A stretch of 64,000 bases of DNA from Euonymus europaeus (lineage: Eukaryota; Streptophyta; Magnoliopsida; Celastrales; Celastraceae), in NCBI GenBank assembly GCA_963580455.1, contig OY756969.1, positions 9,253,501 through 9,317,500 of the forward strand, read 5' to 3'. A program made the position numbers and the translations under genes. Shown here piece after piece: positions 43,358 through 54,825 of this stretch. Below the pieces are notes generated by a model. The model had not been told where the DNA came from. It worked only from the letters and a program-made list of their open reading frames with translations, and did not search any database. Numbering within the stretch: the stretch's first letter is position 1; every line of letters begins with the position of its first letter.

Positions 43358-43712
43358 TGTGATGCCCTGAATCGAAATTCACAGACCAAGCCTAGAGCGC
43401 CACTTTAGATGTGTATCCCATCACTAAAGACCTCACCACACATCATCCTAACCCTGGATTCCAACAAATATTCGACAACAGCTTCCTGTATATTAGGGGG
43501 TGCCCACTTGGAGTCGTATATCACTTCACACAAGAAAAGTAATCAATAATAATTAGAGAAATTCTGCAGCCTAATAGGGCCTCTGGCCATCTAACCACAT
43601 TCACACACTAGGCAGGGCCTCAAGCCTCATAATCACATGCAATTTATAAGCATAACATAATCACATCAATAACATCAATATAGACTATCAAAGTCCATAA
43701 TTCCAGACCCAA
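43358..43712 (-). mobile_element. Element B 5' LTR remnant
   Basis: About 355 bp that match 28682-29035 closely (shared GGGGGTGCCCAC, TGGAGTCGTAT, AATCAATAATAAT). The match stops at the ACCCAAGGT word near 43711. The remainder of the LTR was deleted or replaced. Confidence 0.8.
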
Positions 43713-44030
43713 GGTTTAAACAAAAAAATTTTTTAATATACCCAACTGACTACTTATGCTTAATTTTCAGATTTTCTGAGTTTTTTGGGAATTAGCATAA
43801 TTTGTGTGCTTAAGAGAACCATAAGTTTGACGAAAAGTTGTTTAGCTTGGATATATGTGCTTATTGCCAATCATGTCTGTCAAGGTTTGATATTTTGGGA
43901 TGACAAAAAGGCACCAAGTGTAGGGGTATGGCTTATGGTTGGAAGAGAGAAAATTTGAAAGGTTCCAAAGCAAAAGGCTTTAAAAGAAAAAAAAAAGAGA
44001 AGTTGATGTATGCTGAGTTGATTTTTATGG
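43713..44030. other. Unassigned filler between elements B and E
   Basis: About 320 bp of A+T-rich sequence with a poly-A stretch (43985-43997). It matches no other part of the window. It could be filler from a deletion or a third element's fragment. Confidence 0.45.
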
Positions 44031-44297
44031 TAATATGATATTATGAATTTGATGATGTGTTATTACTATCAGTTTGTGCATGCTGGTAGTGGATGGCCTG
44101 AGGCCCTAGGATCAGGATTGCATGTGTTTGAGGCCAGAGGCCTGGCTAGGTTGCTAGTGTGATGGATTGAGATTTTTGCTGCTTGTTTCTGATGTAGGCT
44201 GGGACTCCGATATACGAGGAGATGCCGGATGATCGCACTAGCGGCCTAGGATGGTGCCGGAGGGCGCCCGTAGCGTGCCCGGATCGGGGCGTCACAT
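44031..44297 (+). mobile_element. Element E 5' LTR remnant
   Basis: The last 270 bp or so of a forward Tekay LTR: CAGTTTGTGCATGCTGG, TGGCCTGAGGCCC, the hairpin CTCC/GGAG at 44205-44221 and the end GGGGCGTCACA at 44297. A gag fragment follows directly, without PBS or leader, so a deletion joins them. Confidence 0.75.
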
Positions 44298-44830
44298 AGA
44301 GACCACTAGAGGTACAAGTTAGTCACACCAGTTATATGGGGCAACCCGTGACATTGCAAGACTTGGTTAGTATCATAATGAGTTTGGCTCAGGTGGTCCA
44401 GGCATAGATTATTGGAGCATAAATGGGTCATACGACTGCAGCAGCTAGTGGCGGTGGTGGAGGCGACTTGAAGAGACAGAGGACTGCTTCTTAGGCTCAG
44501 ATGGGTCAAATAGGTGATCGTAGTAAAAGATCAAGGCCACGTGGTGGCAAGCTTACTTGTTACAAGTGTGGTGAAGAAGGTCATAAGAGGGACAAATGTA
44601 TGAGTACATGATTGAGGTGCTATAGGCGTGGCACAAGAAGAGGGAGTGTCCACAGAAAAGTGGACAGTTACTGCAGGCGCTTACACTGGGTTTACATCAT
44701 CTACAACTAGCATTGATACAGGAGAGTGACCATGCATTGGAACCTCAGGAGACTTATGAGAATCGCGACTTTGTTAGAGGTAATTTCTTGATTTTATGTT
44801 GTTGGAGGAGAGTGTCATTTGAATAGAACG
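44298..44830 (+). pseudogene. Element E gag remnant with zinc knuckle
   Basis: Reads VTLQDLVSIIMSLAQVVQ, the homologue of a gag segment of element A, then jumps past the gag core to GDLKRQRTAS and the zinc knuckle CYKCGEEGHKRDKC. The second knuckle has lost its Cys spacing after a shift. A protease-proximal block, YENRDFVRGNFL, is the last recognisable piece. Stops occur throughout. Confidence 0.75.
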
Positions 44831-47520
44831 TTTAAGTTCCCTTTTATATTCATAAATGAAAGTTTGGGTTTTAGAGTGTTAAGGATATTTACCAGTAACA
44901 CTTAAATTGTTTTATAGGTGATAAATTACATTTAAACTCATAGAATATTCCATTTAAGCTAATGTTAGTAAAGTTGTGGGTTGTGATCGATGACCTGAAG
45001 GCATTATGGTGGGTCATACTCTGCATTGGCGTGTTTTGTAAAGTCTTTAAGGTGTGACACATGGTGTTGAGCGGTTACATTGTATATGAGTTACAAACCA
45101 AAATATGGTTTAGCTAAGAAATGATGAGGTGAAGTAGTATATTAGTGCAGATGTACCTCGAATAATGGGCAAATATATTGCCCATGAGTGTACAATTGGG
45201 CTGTTGGTTAAGTGTATGGGCACGGGCTGTAGCAGTGAATGTATTGGAATCAAATGAGAGTGAATTTGTTCCAGAAAATAGATCAAATTTATTTAGGAAC
45301 ATTAAATAGAATGTGAGGTGTACCAGAGTCACATCGAGTGGTATGGTGCAAATTGTGCACATGAGCGGATATTGATGAGTTGGTGGTTTGTGATTGGAAA
45401 TGGATCGGTGATCTATAGTTGATAGTATACTATGAAATGGTATAGGAAGTTATTGTAATTTAGGTGGTAATTGACTCGGGTCAATTGAAATGATATTTGT
45501 GGAAAAGATTAAATGTGAACAAAAACATAATGGGTATAAGAGGTATAAAGGAGAGATGGACATTAGATCACATCGAAGCATCTGAAGCATATCTAGGATA
45601 TTGTTGAATAGTTATAGTAAATATTTGTTTGAGGCGTAACATTATTCAAAATGGAGATTGTTGGGTGGTGTGTGTAAGCTAGGAGATGGAGTCTTGGCAA
45701 CTCTTGTATAAATTATGAAAGAAAAGAAAAAAAATGATGAAAATGAATGAATTTGATGGTGAGTTTAGTGTAGAGTCATGAAAACTTCATGACGAATTGT
45801 TGTAGCTAAGAGTTATCTAGTTGAATGATAAACTCATTATTTAGAGTCCATTAAGAGGGACTTGGAAATAGGATTAGTATCCTTGAGGAAGATTTTCATG
45901 AAGATTATAAAGGTGTGTTAAATTTGGGGCGAAATAAAATTCCTTAAGAGATGAGGGATGTAGAGAGGGAATGAATATTTACTTAGGAACAAATGAATGA
46001 CATTTCTGTACAGAATGATGGGGCGAAAATAATTCGCTCGAGAATAAGATAAATGGTCTCAAATTGTGAGAGGTACTATATGTCTGGTAGGTGTTGATGT
46101 CTCTTATTACTAACACTAAATAGTAAAGAAATGAAGATTAATGGTGTTGATTAGGACATCATTGGTGAGAAGTTTAGACATTGGGTGTTTACTTCGAATG
46201 TCAGTAAGATAAATATTCCTTATTATATGGTAGTGAAGGGTGGGTGCTTTAGAACTAAAGGTGAATAAACGATAGCTATCTACAAAAGAGATTGGATATT
46301 CAGAGAATTTAATTATTAAATTCGATAATAGTAATGGCGGATAGAGTAAGAGGTACTGAATAATCCCAGAGTAATATAAAGTTTATCGAGGCTTTGGAGA
46401 GTACGTTAGTATAGACTAGTCTTTCTTATGAGTTAATCAGTGACAAAGTAGAAATTATTACTGACATTGAAAAATTTGGGAGAAGTCAGACTCATTCTCT
46501 AAGAATATTTCAGAGATGATGGAGATCTTGTGGTGCACGTAAAAGGGATTCGAGAGTAGTGAAATTGTACGAATATTTTTTTATAACACTACAAGTAATG
46601 GTGACATGTCATAGTGTAACTGAAAAAGGCTACATAGGGTTGTAAGAGTTACAAATGACATGTTTTGAATTTGGGTTATATATATGGGAGGGAAACTAAG
46701 GTAAAAGACACACACCGAGTAGTATTCCTATTTCTACTTAAGTTACATCTTGTAGTGGAAAATGGCAAGTGGGGAACACACCCATGTTAGTTCAATAAGA
46801 GTGTTGGAGGAGTTTGCTTCCAGCCGTGGAATACCTGCTCCATGTTACAAAACGGTGAGAGAACTTTCATGTGTTAGAACAACAGTCACTTTGTGAATCC
46901 CAAACGTTGAGTTGAGTGCCTTGGGATGCGTGATTAGAGCATGGACCATATTTAATGGTAGGGAACGAGATGTTAAGGAGGACTGTGCTTGACTTATGCT
47001 TCATAAGTTGAGGAATGATCATTATGTGCCAATAGCCGACTATAACTATTGGGAAAGCAACAGCCTGGAGATTCAACAATAGGAGAGTCAAATACTTCGA
47101 CGTGAAGTTATACGTCTTAGGGATGAGAACAGAGGGTTTATATATGAGAATGAAGTCCTGGAAGTCAGGTCGGGGATTCAGGGAGGTTTGAGGAAGATTA
47201 TGAAGAAGAATCTGAGGAGGAACTAGAGTTTGAAGACAAGCATTGTATCACATAGGGCTAGTTGCATGTGGTATAGGCTATTTGTAAGAATAAAGCTCAT
47301 TCAGAAACTGGAAGTTTGGGTGTATGAAATATAGGTCTTAGGAGTAAGAACCCTTGATATTTGATGTATAACCTTGTAGTGTGGTAAGGTATTCTGAGCT
47401 TGTGTGCGATATATATATATATATCCATATGATGGGTATATAAACTATTGAGTGAAATGATTTAATGATTAGCGGAGTTTGTATTTATGTGAACAATGAG
47501 GGTCAAATTATCTCTTGAAG
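44831..47520 (+). other. Decayed or non-autonomous interior of element E
   Basis: About 2.7 kb without recognisable pol motifs in any frame, although it lies between Tekay gag and Tekay PPT/LTR. PPT-like words recur near 45930-45960 (GGGGCGAAATAAAATTCC) and 46015, suggesting repeated fragments of element 3' ends. Either pol has decayed beyond recognition or it was replaced by unrelated sequence, as in non-autonomous derivatives. Confidence 0.45.
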
Positions 47521-47649
47521 AGAATAGGTTCCATGTGGATTTTAAGATTGAGGATGGGTCAACACTCACATCCAATGAGTTGTGCAAACTTAAGGATTTA
47601 GGCAAGTTTGTTAAATTTCAGGAACAAAATTTGTTTAAGGGGGAAGCGA
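47521..47649 (+). other. Element E 3' untranslated end and polypurine tract
   Basis: GGAACAAAATTTGTTTAAGG then GGGAAGCGA matches the terminal stretch of element A (GGGGACGAAATTTCTTTAAG then GGGGAAGGGA). This marks the start of the 3' LTR at 47650. Confidence 0.7.
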
Positions 47650-49721
47650 TATGAAACCCCGACCCAAAAATATTAAGTTCGGTTAAATTTTGGTAATAAG
47701 TTATTGGGAATGGATTTGAAGAGGTTACGAACCATTTAAATTGTCTAAGATCGTCAAGAATTATTTTGAACTCGGTTCACTAAATGGGTCATAACATTTA
47801 GCACAGACTTCCATTTGGGCTCATAATATATCAAGGTGAAGCTAGGACAGAGACGGAGTTAGGAACAATAAGGCCACATGTCTAGGTGGGCGACTAGGGG
47901 AGGTGCACCTAGGCAAGTGTAAAAGTTTGACCAGGATTGCCCAGTCCAGTGGTGATCAGAGAAACTAAAGACCAGTTGCACCTAGGTGCACCTCCTACAC
48001 GCCTACATGCACCCCAAGCTGATAAATGGACTTGCGCAAGTCAATTTTTCCATTTTCTTGGAGAAGCCCGATTTTTTTTAGAGAGAGAGAGAGAGAGAGA
48101 TATATATATATATATATATTATTGAGATATTATTGAAGATTAAGGCTTGGATTGAAGATTCAATCAAGTTTCAAGAAGGTTTCCAAGATTCAAGTAAGGT
48201 TTTCTAGTTTTGGTAAATCTAGGGTTTTTATAGATTTTGTTTGATTCTGTAATCGATAGAATGTGGGGCTTAGATATGTTTATCCTAGTATTATTTATGA
48301 TTGTTTTACTAAGTTTGATCATTGGTTTAGGTTGAGTTTCAAATTTTGGTGGAGTTTGGAGGATTTGGTGAAATCCTAAAGAGAGAAGGTATGTCTCTCT
48401 TGCTTTGTGATTAAATTCATGTTGCTATGATATATGGATGTTATTGATATGATTATATGGGATTGGTTTATTGAAATTGATATGTTGAGAGAATGGGTCG
48501 AAACCCTAGTTTTGGAATTTGAGTTAGTAAGGTTTTGCTTGGTTAATGAGGTAAGGATTCTTACCCTTTTTTCTATCGTATTATTTGTTCTCTAAAGAGC
48601 GTTTGAATTTCTTCATTGGCCATCATTTTTGTGTTCTTGCCTAAATTGGTCCTTAGGAAGAACGAACCCTCTTTGTTGGTTATTGATTAATTGCATACCT
48701 TATTAATGCTTAATCACCTATTGGGCATGATAATTCTCGTTCATACATCATGTACTTATATATATATATGGTTGTTATATATATATATATATACATATAC
48801 GTATACTTCTTTTGGATGACATGTTTATACATGCATTGTAGTTGCACCAGAACTACGAGTATGGACTCATAGTATCCTTAGGTTCTAATTGTGTGATGTT
48901 AGGTACCGAAGGGGCACATTATTGCGGGGATCAGGTTTCCCATTACGGAGGTGCATCTATGGTTGACCGGTGCCAGACATTGTAGGGTGTAGCCAATGAT
49001 TATATCTTGTTGTGACATTTTAGATGTCATCCTGCTGCATTGTGCTTGTTTCAATATTCATCCATATAATCTTGATGCTTCTTCATAGTTTTCTACTGAG
49101 CCTTCTGCTCACCCTATTTCTTTCCTTCTATCTTTCAGGTGAGACTGGTGCTGAGAACCAGGCTGAGGATCATTAGGAGGCGGCGTGACATGGAAGGTCA
49201 TCCAAGGAGTACTAGGAATCATAGTATTATGTGTAGGAACCTTGGTTGTTAATTGAGTACATTTAGTACTTTTATTGGGTTGAATATTATGTTGCTTAAA
49301 TACCCTTTTGGTATGTTGAATGGATGGTCGGAATTGTATGCTGTGTGATCGGGACTCCCATACCTGGATGATCGACCATAGGTCTGAATTTGTAGACTTT
49401 GAGTCTTTGTTGATGATATTTATGTGATTATGTTCTGCTTATTATTTGCATGTGATTAGGAGGCCTGAGACTCTGCCTAGAGTATGATTGTGGTTAGATG
49501 GCCAGAGGCCTTGTTAGGTTGCAGAATTGTTTTTGATTATATTTCATATATGATGTGATATATGACTCCAGGTTGGCATCCTCTGATATATAGAGAGGTG
49601 CTGCCAGATTTTTGTTAGAATCTGGGGTTAAGATGACGTGTGGTGAGGTCCTTAGTGATGGTGTACAGGTCTATAGTGGGACTCCAGGCTCAAAGTGTGA
49701 ATTTCGTGTCGGGGCGTCACA
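47650..49721 (+). mobile_element. Element E 3' LTR (about 2.07 kb)
   Basis: It starts TATGAAACCCCGACCC (TG changed to TA) and ends GGGGCGTCACA. Palindromic cassette at 47880-47990 (CACCTAGGCA, CACCTAGGTGCACC), GA/TA microsatellite at 48080-48119, conserved GTTCTTGCC block at 48632, acceptor-like TTTCAGGTGAGACTG at 49135, and two hairpins CCTCT/AGAGG (49580-49598) and CCAGATT/AATCTGG (49604-49625). Confidence 0.88.
48080..48119. repeat. GA then TA microsatellite
   Basis: About 20 bp of alternating GA is followed by about 19 bp of alternating TA, inside LTR E. Confidence 0.95.
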
Positions 49722-49789
49722 ATGCCACTTAGCTACGATATTGATAATTTTACAAGGTTTCATAATCCAGAAATGTTGTTACAGATTAT

Positions 49790-50325
49790 GATTTCTATAA
49801 TTTACATATGATCAAACTTATTGTATGAACACTGGATTGAAAAAATTTGAGAGTAAAGATAAACCATTAAAGTGTGGAATGATTTTAAGGATTACAATGC
49901 CACTAACACCTTGTTGGTGGATGATTCAACATATAAAGCGCTAAAGAATCTAGTAAGTTTTAAACTTCATTCTTGGTTGTTTCTTTGCATTTTTGGAATA
50001 ACATTTGTTTTGTACTCTTGATTTGGTTAAGGCATATACAACTATATTTCCAAACTCGTACAACCATATGGATGATCACGATTTTTTGTGAGGTAAGTTA
50101 TAACTTAACTCAAGATACATGTTTCCATTCCTTTACTTATTATTGTACTAATGTAATGTCAACTATGGTTAAATACAGGATATAATGGTGATCTTCACAT
50201 GTATTTAAAAGATTTAGCCAATGTTCCAAATCTCCAGGACTATGTACGACAACATCCATTTAGGCAACCCGCAATAACCATGGCAGACAAGAATTTAAAT
50301 TTTTATAGTAAGATTATAAAATAAG
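49790..50325 (+). pseudogene. FCP1/NIF-type phosphatase (HAD superfamily) fragment with introns
   Basis: Three exon-like pieces read as the C-terminal half of a plant NIF/FCP1-homology (SCP-like, HAD) phosphatase. Exon 1 (to 49949): TYDQTYCMNTGLKKFESKDK, a 1-base shift, then WNDFKDYNATNTLLVDDSTY with the VDDS motif of HAD phosphatases. Exon 2 (50032-50092): AYTTIFPNSYNHMDDHDFL. Exon 3 (from 50180): GYNGDLHMYLKDLANVPNLQ, then DYVRQHPFRQPAI and FYSKIIK, stop. GT-AG borders are visible (GTAAGTTT at 49950, AAG before 50032, GTAAGTTATA at 50093, TACAG before 50180). The shift and a TGA at the end of exon 2 disable it. Because introns remain, it is a DNA-level copy, not a retrocopy. The catalytic N-terminal part is absent. 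Confidence 0.75.
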
Positions 50326-51784
50326 ATTTTTGTCAATGCCATAGCTCCAAGTTGGTATGTTTTTTCTAATTTCTGTTTTATTTCATTTTTTTTATATTTA
50401 TTAAATTTTGATAGTTTGTGCACGTGGGGGGTGGGGGTTGGCGGGGGAGGAAGGGTAAAATAAGTTTCTTACATAGAATGAAAAATTCAAAAAAGTGTAG
50501 TCGCATCCGTATGAAAAATAGTCTCATTTAATGGGTTTCTCACACAAAATTACTCGTTTCATATGTTTGAAACTAGTATAATTGAGTGGGTTTCCGCGCT
50601 AGGGATTTTGTTTCACAAAAAACCACTAGTTTCTTACCAAACATGAAAACAAACACAATTACTAGTTACATGCGCATGAAACTTAAATTATACTAGATTC
50701 ATACGAATGCAACTAGTGTAGGTAGTATACTCAATTCAGTATTTCAAATACCATGTTAACATGATAATATACATAAATAATTTGAAACGCTTCCCCCAAT
50801 AGTTTAGTTGAATGACAAAAGGGTTGCCTCCCAACAAATTTATTTGAAAGGGTTAAAATTACAAAGCTTAGTTAGATTTCGTTGTACAAAGAAAAGGTAC
50901 GAAACAAAAAATTAAATAGGAATTAACGGGTTTTAATGTCATTTAACAAGAAGAATTTTTTTTAAAATTCAAATAGTTAAAGAACATGAGTGTATTGAGT
51001 CAAAGAGTGGGTAAATATCGGCACCATACTTGATATATTCTCATATAAACTTCTATCAGTTCACTCACCTGTTATAGCATGTAATTTTTATTTCAACAAT
51101 AAGAAATTAATTAAATAAAAATTTAAAATTACTAGAGTTGTTTTTTTTCAAAAGAGAATTTTAGTATGGGAACACACTAAACTACACTAGTGTCATACGA
51201 ATAAAAAGTGTAGGTAGTTTCTTTCCGAATTACACTAGCTTCATACGAACAAAAACTGATTTAGATAGTATGATCAATTAAGTATTTTGGAAATCATGTT
51301 AACATAAGAATATACATAAATTATCACACCATGGGCACGCAAGGCTTAAGTGAGTAGCTATGAAATCACTGGAATTACTCTAATCATCTGAATTAAGTAG
51401 AATTAAGTTCCATAATCACTAACTATCATGAGGGAGAACTGCTCTGTTGAGACATCATCGTTAAATATCATATATGCAAGACATAATTTTTCTGAGAGGG
51501 AGAAATTGAAAGAGGAAATTTGAGAGTGCAACATATAGATAGATCCAGTCTAGCCAGTGATACAGAAACAAAGAGGCATTGAGGTAACTGAAAATGTTCT
51601 TTGGTATATGGTAAGCATAATCTGAATCAATTCATAGACTCAGACTCTAAATAGACATAGGTTCTGAAATTATAAAATATGGTGCCCTAGCATCCATACG
51701 AAAGAAAAAATAATTTGATCTCTGGACAAGGTGCTCGACAGGGCTGACCAGGCTTTGGCATATCATACTGCAATAAAAAAACTC
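50326..51784. other. A+T-rich sequence with dispersed TTTCATACGAATG-type words
   Basis: No gene seen. Words related to CTAGTTTCATACGAATG recur (about 50510, 50565, 50665, 50700, 51195, 51235). A segment containing ATACATAAAT and AACATGATAATAT near 50700-50780 resembles 51230-51320. It could be a decayed transposon with subterminal repeats. Confidence 0.45.
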
Positions 51785-52025
51785 ACTAAATAATACAATT
51801 TGTGTTTAAGGTTCACGCTTCATCAACTATCCCATAACAGATCTCTTTGACAATTAAATTTGCTCCATAATTAATCTTCTTGTTTCTTCAGCGTTAAAAT
51901 TAACAAAATGCCTCTATAAAAAAAGTTAACAAAATGCCGCTATAAAAAAGTTAATTTAAGGTTTCCACTTTAATGTTATTGATTTAAGGTCACATGTTTA
52001 AGTTTTTAAAATCAGTATTACAATG
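51785..52025 (+). repeat. Direct repeat, left copy (about 235 bp)
   Basis: Matches 54085-54317 over most of its length (shared CAATTAAATTTGCTCCATAA, CTTCTTGTTT, CAGTATTACAATG). It is about 2.3 kb from the right copy, which begins just after LTR G. Confidence 0.75.
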
Positions 52026-52079
52026 AACTAAGCTAGTTTAATATTGGACTAAGCTAGTTTTTTTAAAAAAAAATTATTC

Positions 52080-52175
52080 GGGTGCAGGGATTGAATATTG
52101 GACTAAGCTAGTTTCAGACGAATGAAACTATGCCATAGAAAATTAACCCTAGTTTCATTCGTATGAAACCAGTAC
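52080..52175. repeat. Inverted GTTTCATTCGTATGAAAC-type repeat
   Basis: AGTTTCAGACGAATGAAACT and AGTTTCATTCGTATGAAACC lie about 35 bp apart and each is itself nearly palindromic. Confidence 0.6.
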
Positions 52176-52322
52176 TTTGATTTAGCTCTTCAAATTCTAA
52201 AATCAATAATTATGATGGAGGTTAATGCACTGTTTGCTATTAACTCCAACATTTAAATCCATCTATTTAATTATATTCCTATTTAACTTCATTTCCATCA
52301 ATTCGAAGATTTAACAAAGGAA

Positions 52323-52517
52323 TTGTTGGCTTGTTTGGCCAAGTTGACTAATATGAAGTCCGACTTCAATCCTTTATGTGTTGTTCACCATAATACGTTA
52401 GATGCTGTAATGAGTGATTTCAGTACATTAGACAGGATAAAACAGGATATGGAGAAGTTGGATAAGCTATCCAAATTAAATCAAAAGTTTGAAAAATATG
52501 TAAGTTCTTTGGTGTAA
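52323..52517 (+). CDS. Small ORF of unknown nature, coiled-coil-like
   Basis: A 64-codon frame starting MLACLAKLTNMKSDFNPL with a Lys/Leu-rich second half, DRIKQDMEKLDKLSKLNQKF, of coiled-coil character. KYVSSLV then stop may instead be read-through of an exon end, because GTAAGTTC follows KFEKY. No family recognised. It lies between a direct repeat and LTR G, so a captured exon or random frame are both possible. Confidence 0.25.
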   Translation: MLACLAKLTNMKSDFNPLCVVHHNTLDAVMSDFSTLDRIKQDMEKLDKLSKLNQKFEKYVSSLV

Positions 52518-52562
52518 TTTCGTCTTCAGTTATAATTTTCACGTGGTTATAATTTTTTGAAG

Positions 52563-54073
52563 ATGAGCTCTATGCTTTAGATATGTTGATTATAGGTTGA
52601 TTTTGGATGTTTATGTAGATTGGTTTGTGTTTTGGAGTTGAGTTGAGCTTGGAGTGAGTTTGGAGGATTTTGGAAGGAATTTCTAGAGAGAGAAGTAAGT
52701 GATTTCGAATTTTTTGATTTAATTGATGTTTATATGAGTTGTGGTTGATATATTGATGCGTGTGAGGGTTCGGTTTCGCCACATTGTAGGTTTGGGCAAA
52801 CCGGAACCCTAGGAACAAAATTTAGGGATTTGTGGTAAATTGCTCGACACGAGGTAGGGATTTTCCAACCTTTCTATTTAACCTTCGTTATTGTTGCCTA
52901 AATAGCGTTTATATTCCTCATTGGTCTTTAATCTTTGTGTTCTTGCCTAAATTGTTCCTTAGGAAGAACGAACCTTCTTGTCGATTATTATTGAATTGCA
53001 TACACTTTGAATGCTTAATCATCTATTGGGCATGATAATCCTCGTTCATGCATCATGTAGTTATGTATATATATATGATTGTTATATATATGAACTCCTT
53101 TTTCATGACATTATTGGACATGAATTATAGATGCATCGGGTCTATGAGTATGGACTCATAGTATCCTTAGGTTATACTTTTGTGATGATGTTGGATACCG
53201 AATGGGCACATTGTTGTCGGAATCGGGATTTCCATTGTGTAGGTGCACCTATAGTCGTTCCGGGGCAAAGTGCAAGGGTTTCGATGATTTTCCGGAATAT
53301 TTGTTGCCTGGTGCCAGGCGCTGTAGGGTGTAGCCCGAGGTTATGCATTGTTGTGACATTTTAGGATGTCATGTTGCTGCATTGAGCTTGTTTCAATATT
53401 CAGCATTTACGTTCTTTATGATTCGTTTTATTTTCCCTACTGAGCCTCCTGCTCACTCTATTCCTTTCCTGTATCCTTCAGGTGAGATTGGTGCTGAGAC
53501 CCAGGCTGCGGATCAGTAGGAGGCGGCATGACATGGAAGGCCACCCTAGGAGCACTAGGATTTGTGTTTGGTTGTTTGAGAACCTTGGTTTTGAATTAAG
53601 TACATATAGTACTTTTATTGGTTGACTATTATGTTGTTTAAATACCTTTTCGGTATGTTGGATGGAAGGTCAGGAGGTATGCCGTGTGATCGGGACTCCC
53701 GTACCTGGATAGTGGACCTTGGGTTCGGATTGATAGACTTTGATAGTCTTTGATGGTATTATTGATATGAATATGTTTTGCTTATTGATTGCATGTAATT
53801 AGGAGGCCTGAGGCCCTGCCTAGTGTGTGAATGTGGATAGATGGCCAGAGGCCCTGTTAGGCTGCAAAACTTCTCTGATTATTATTGATTATCTTTCGTG
53901 TGTTAAGCGAGATGTGACTCCAGGTTGGCACCCTCCGATATACGGGGAGGTGCTGTCGGATTTCTGATAGAATCCGAGGTTAGGATGGCGTGTGGTGAGG
54001 TCCATAGTGACAGAGTACACGCCTAAAGTGGCGCTCCCGGCTCTGTGCTTGGAATTTGGGTCGGGGCGTCACA
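52563..54073 (+). mobile_element. Tekay LTR G, 5'-truncated
   Basis: Forward LTR of the same subfamily as 8841-10988: the minus-strand frame 52570-52818 and the plus-strand frame 10086-10394 derive from the same stretch. It starts within the LTR, lacks the U3 and palindromic cassette, and ends GGGGCGTCACA at 54073. Conserved GTTCTTGCC block at 52940, acceptor-like CTTCAGGTGAGATTG at 53478, hairpins CCTCC/GGAGG (53932-53950) and TCGGATT/AATCCGA (53956-53977). Confidence 0.85.
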
Positions 54074-54084
54074 GAATCCATACC

Positions 54085-54317
54085 CTCTAAAATACAATTT
54101 GTGTTTCAAATTCACACTTCATCACCTATCCAATAAGAGATCTCTTTGACAATTAAATTTGCTCCATAATTAATCTTCTTGTTTGTTCAGCGTTAAATCT
54201 ACAATTTGTGTAGAATTTAACAAAATGACGCTTTAAAATAGTTAATTTTAAGTTTACCATTTTAATGTTACTGTTTTAATGTTATATGTTTAAGTTCTGA
54301 AAATCAGTATTACAATG
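54085..54317 (+). repeat. Direct repeat, right copy
   Basis: Second copy of 51785-52025, starting within about 12 bp of the LTR G end. Small indels distinguish the copies (for example TCTACAATTTGTGTAGAA inserted near 54207). Confidence 0.75.
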
Positions 54318-54825
54318 TGGTACTTCAAAATGGCGCAATGATTTTCTCAATATACACACAAATTATTCCATTAATGATTAATTATAATATTAATATACGA
54401 AAAATTAGAAGATATGTTGGGAAAAAAACATTTTCCATGGTGCTGGTGCTGTTGCCTCTGCCCCTGCTTTTGTTGTTGACCTAAAGTGAATGAAATACAT
54501 TAAAAAGCAAAATTCACATCAAAATATGTAAAATCTGGGGAAAAAATTATTCATATTTTCTCAACATTATTAACATAAGAAAATTGAATAACACTAATTG
54601 TTATAGCAGCAAAATTCTCATTTTTCATAGGATCCCACTAAGGCAAAGGTAGACCGTGGTTTCCCCAATGAATAGCCATCTACTTACCATTTCAGCATAT
54701 CAGTTGGAGAAATAATCTATTGTAAGACCCCACCAAATCAAACATATTACAAACGAAAACGTAATTTTTTTCCTTTTTTGTATGGACAAACATGATTTAC
54801 CTAAACAAAGAATGAATGAGAATGA
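54318..54825. other. Unassigned A+T-rich sequence
   Basis: No frame or repeat recognised. A short CTG/CTT-rich stretch (54436-54480) would read as Gln-rich on the minus strand but has no supporting context. Confidence 0.45.

Larger units (their letters stand above)
28682..43712 (-). mobile_element. Tekay chromovirus element B, reverse, split by element A
   Basis: Order on the minus strand: 5' LTR remnant (43712-43358), PBS, leader, gag N-terminus (to 42904), then a jump across element A, the rest of gag, protease, RT, integrase and chromodomain (33629-30700), PPT, 3' LTR (30670-28682). RNase H and the integrase zinc finger are deleted: RT stops near SKCEL and continues directly with the CLTCQQ-type integrase segment. 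A second deletion removes part of the integrase core. B is older than A, since A sits inside it. Confidence 0.85.

Noticed and set aside
49790..50325. A working NIF/FCP1 phosphatase gene.
   Set aside because: A frameshift in the first exon piece, a TGA at the end of the second, and absence of the N-terminal catalytic part.
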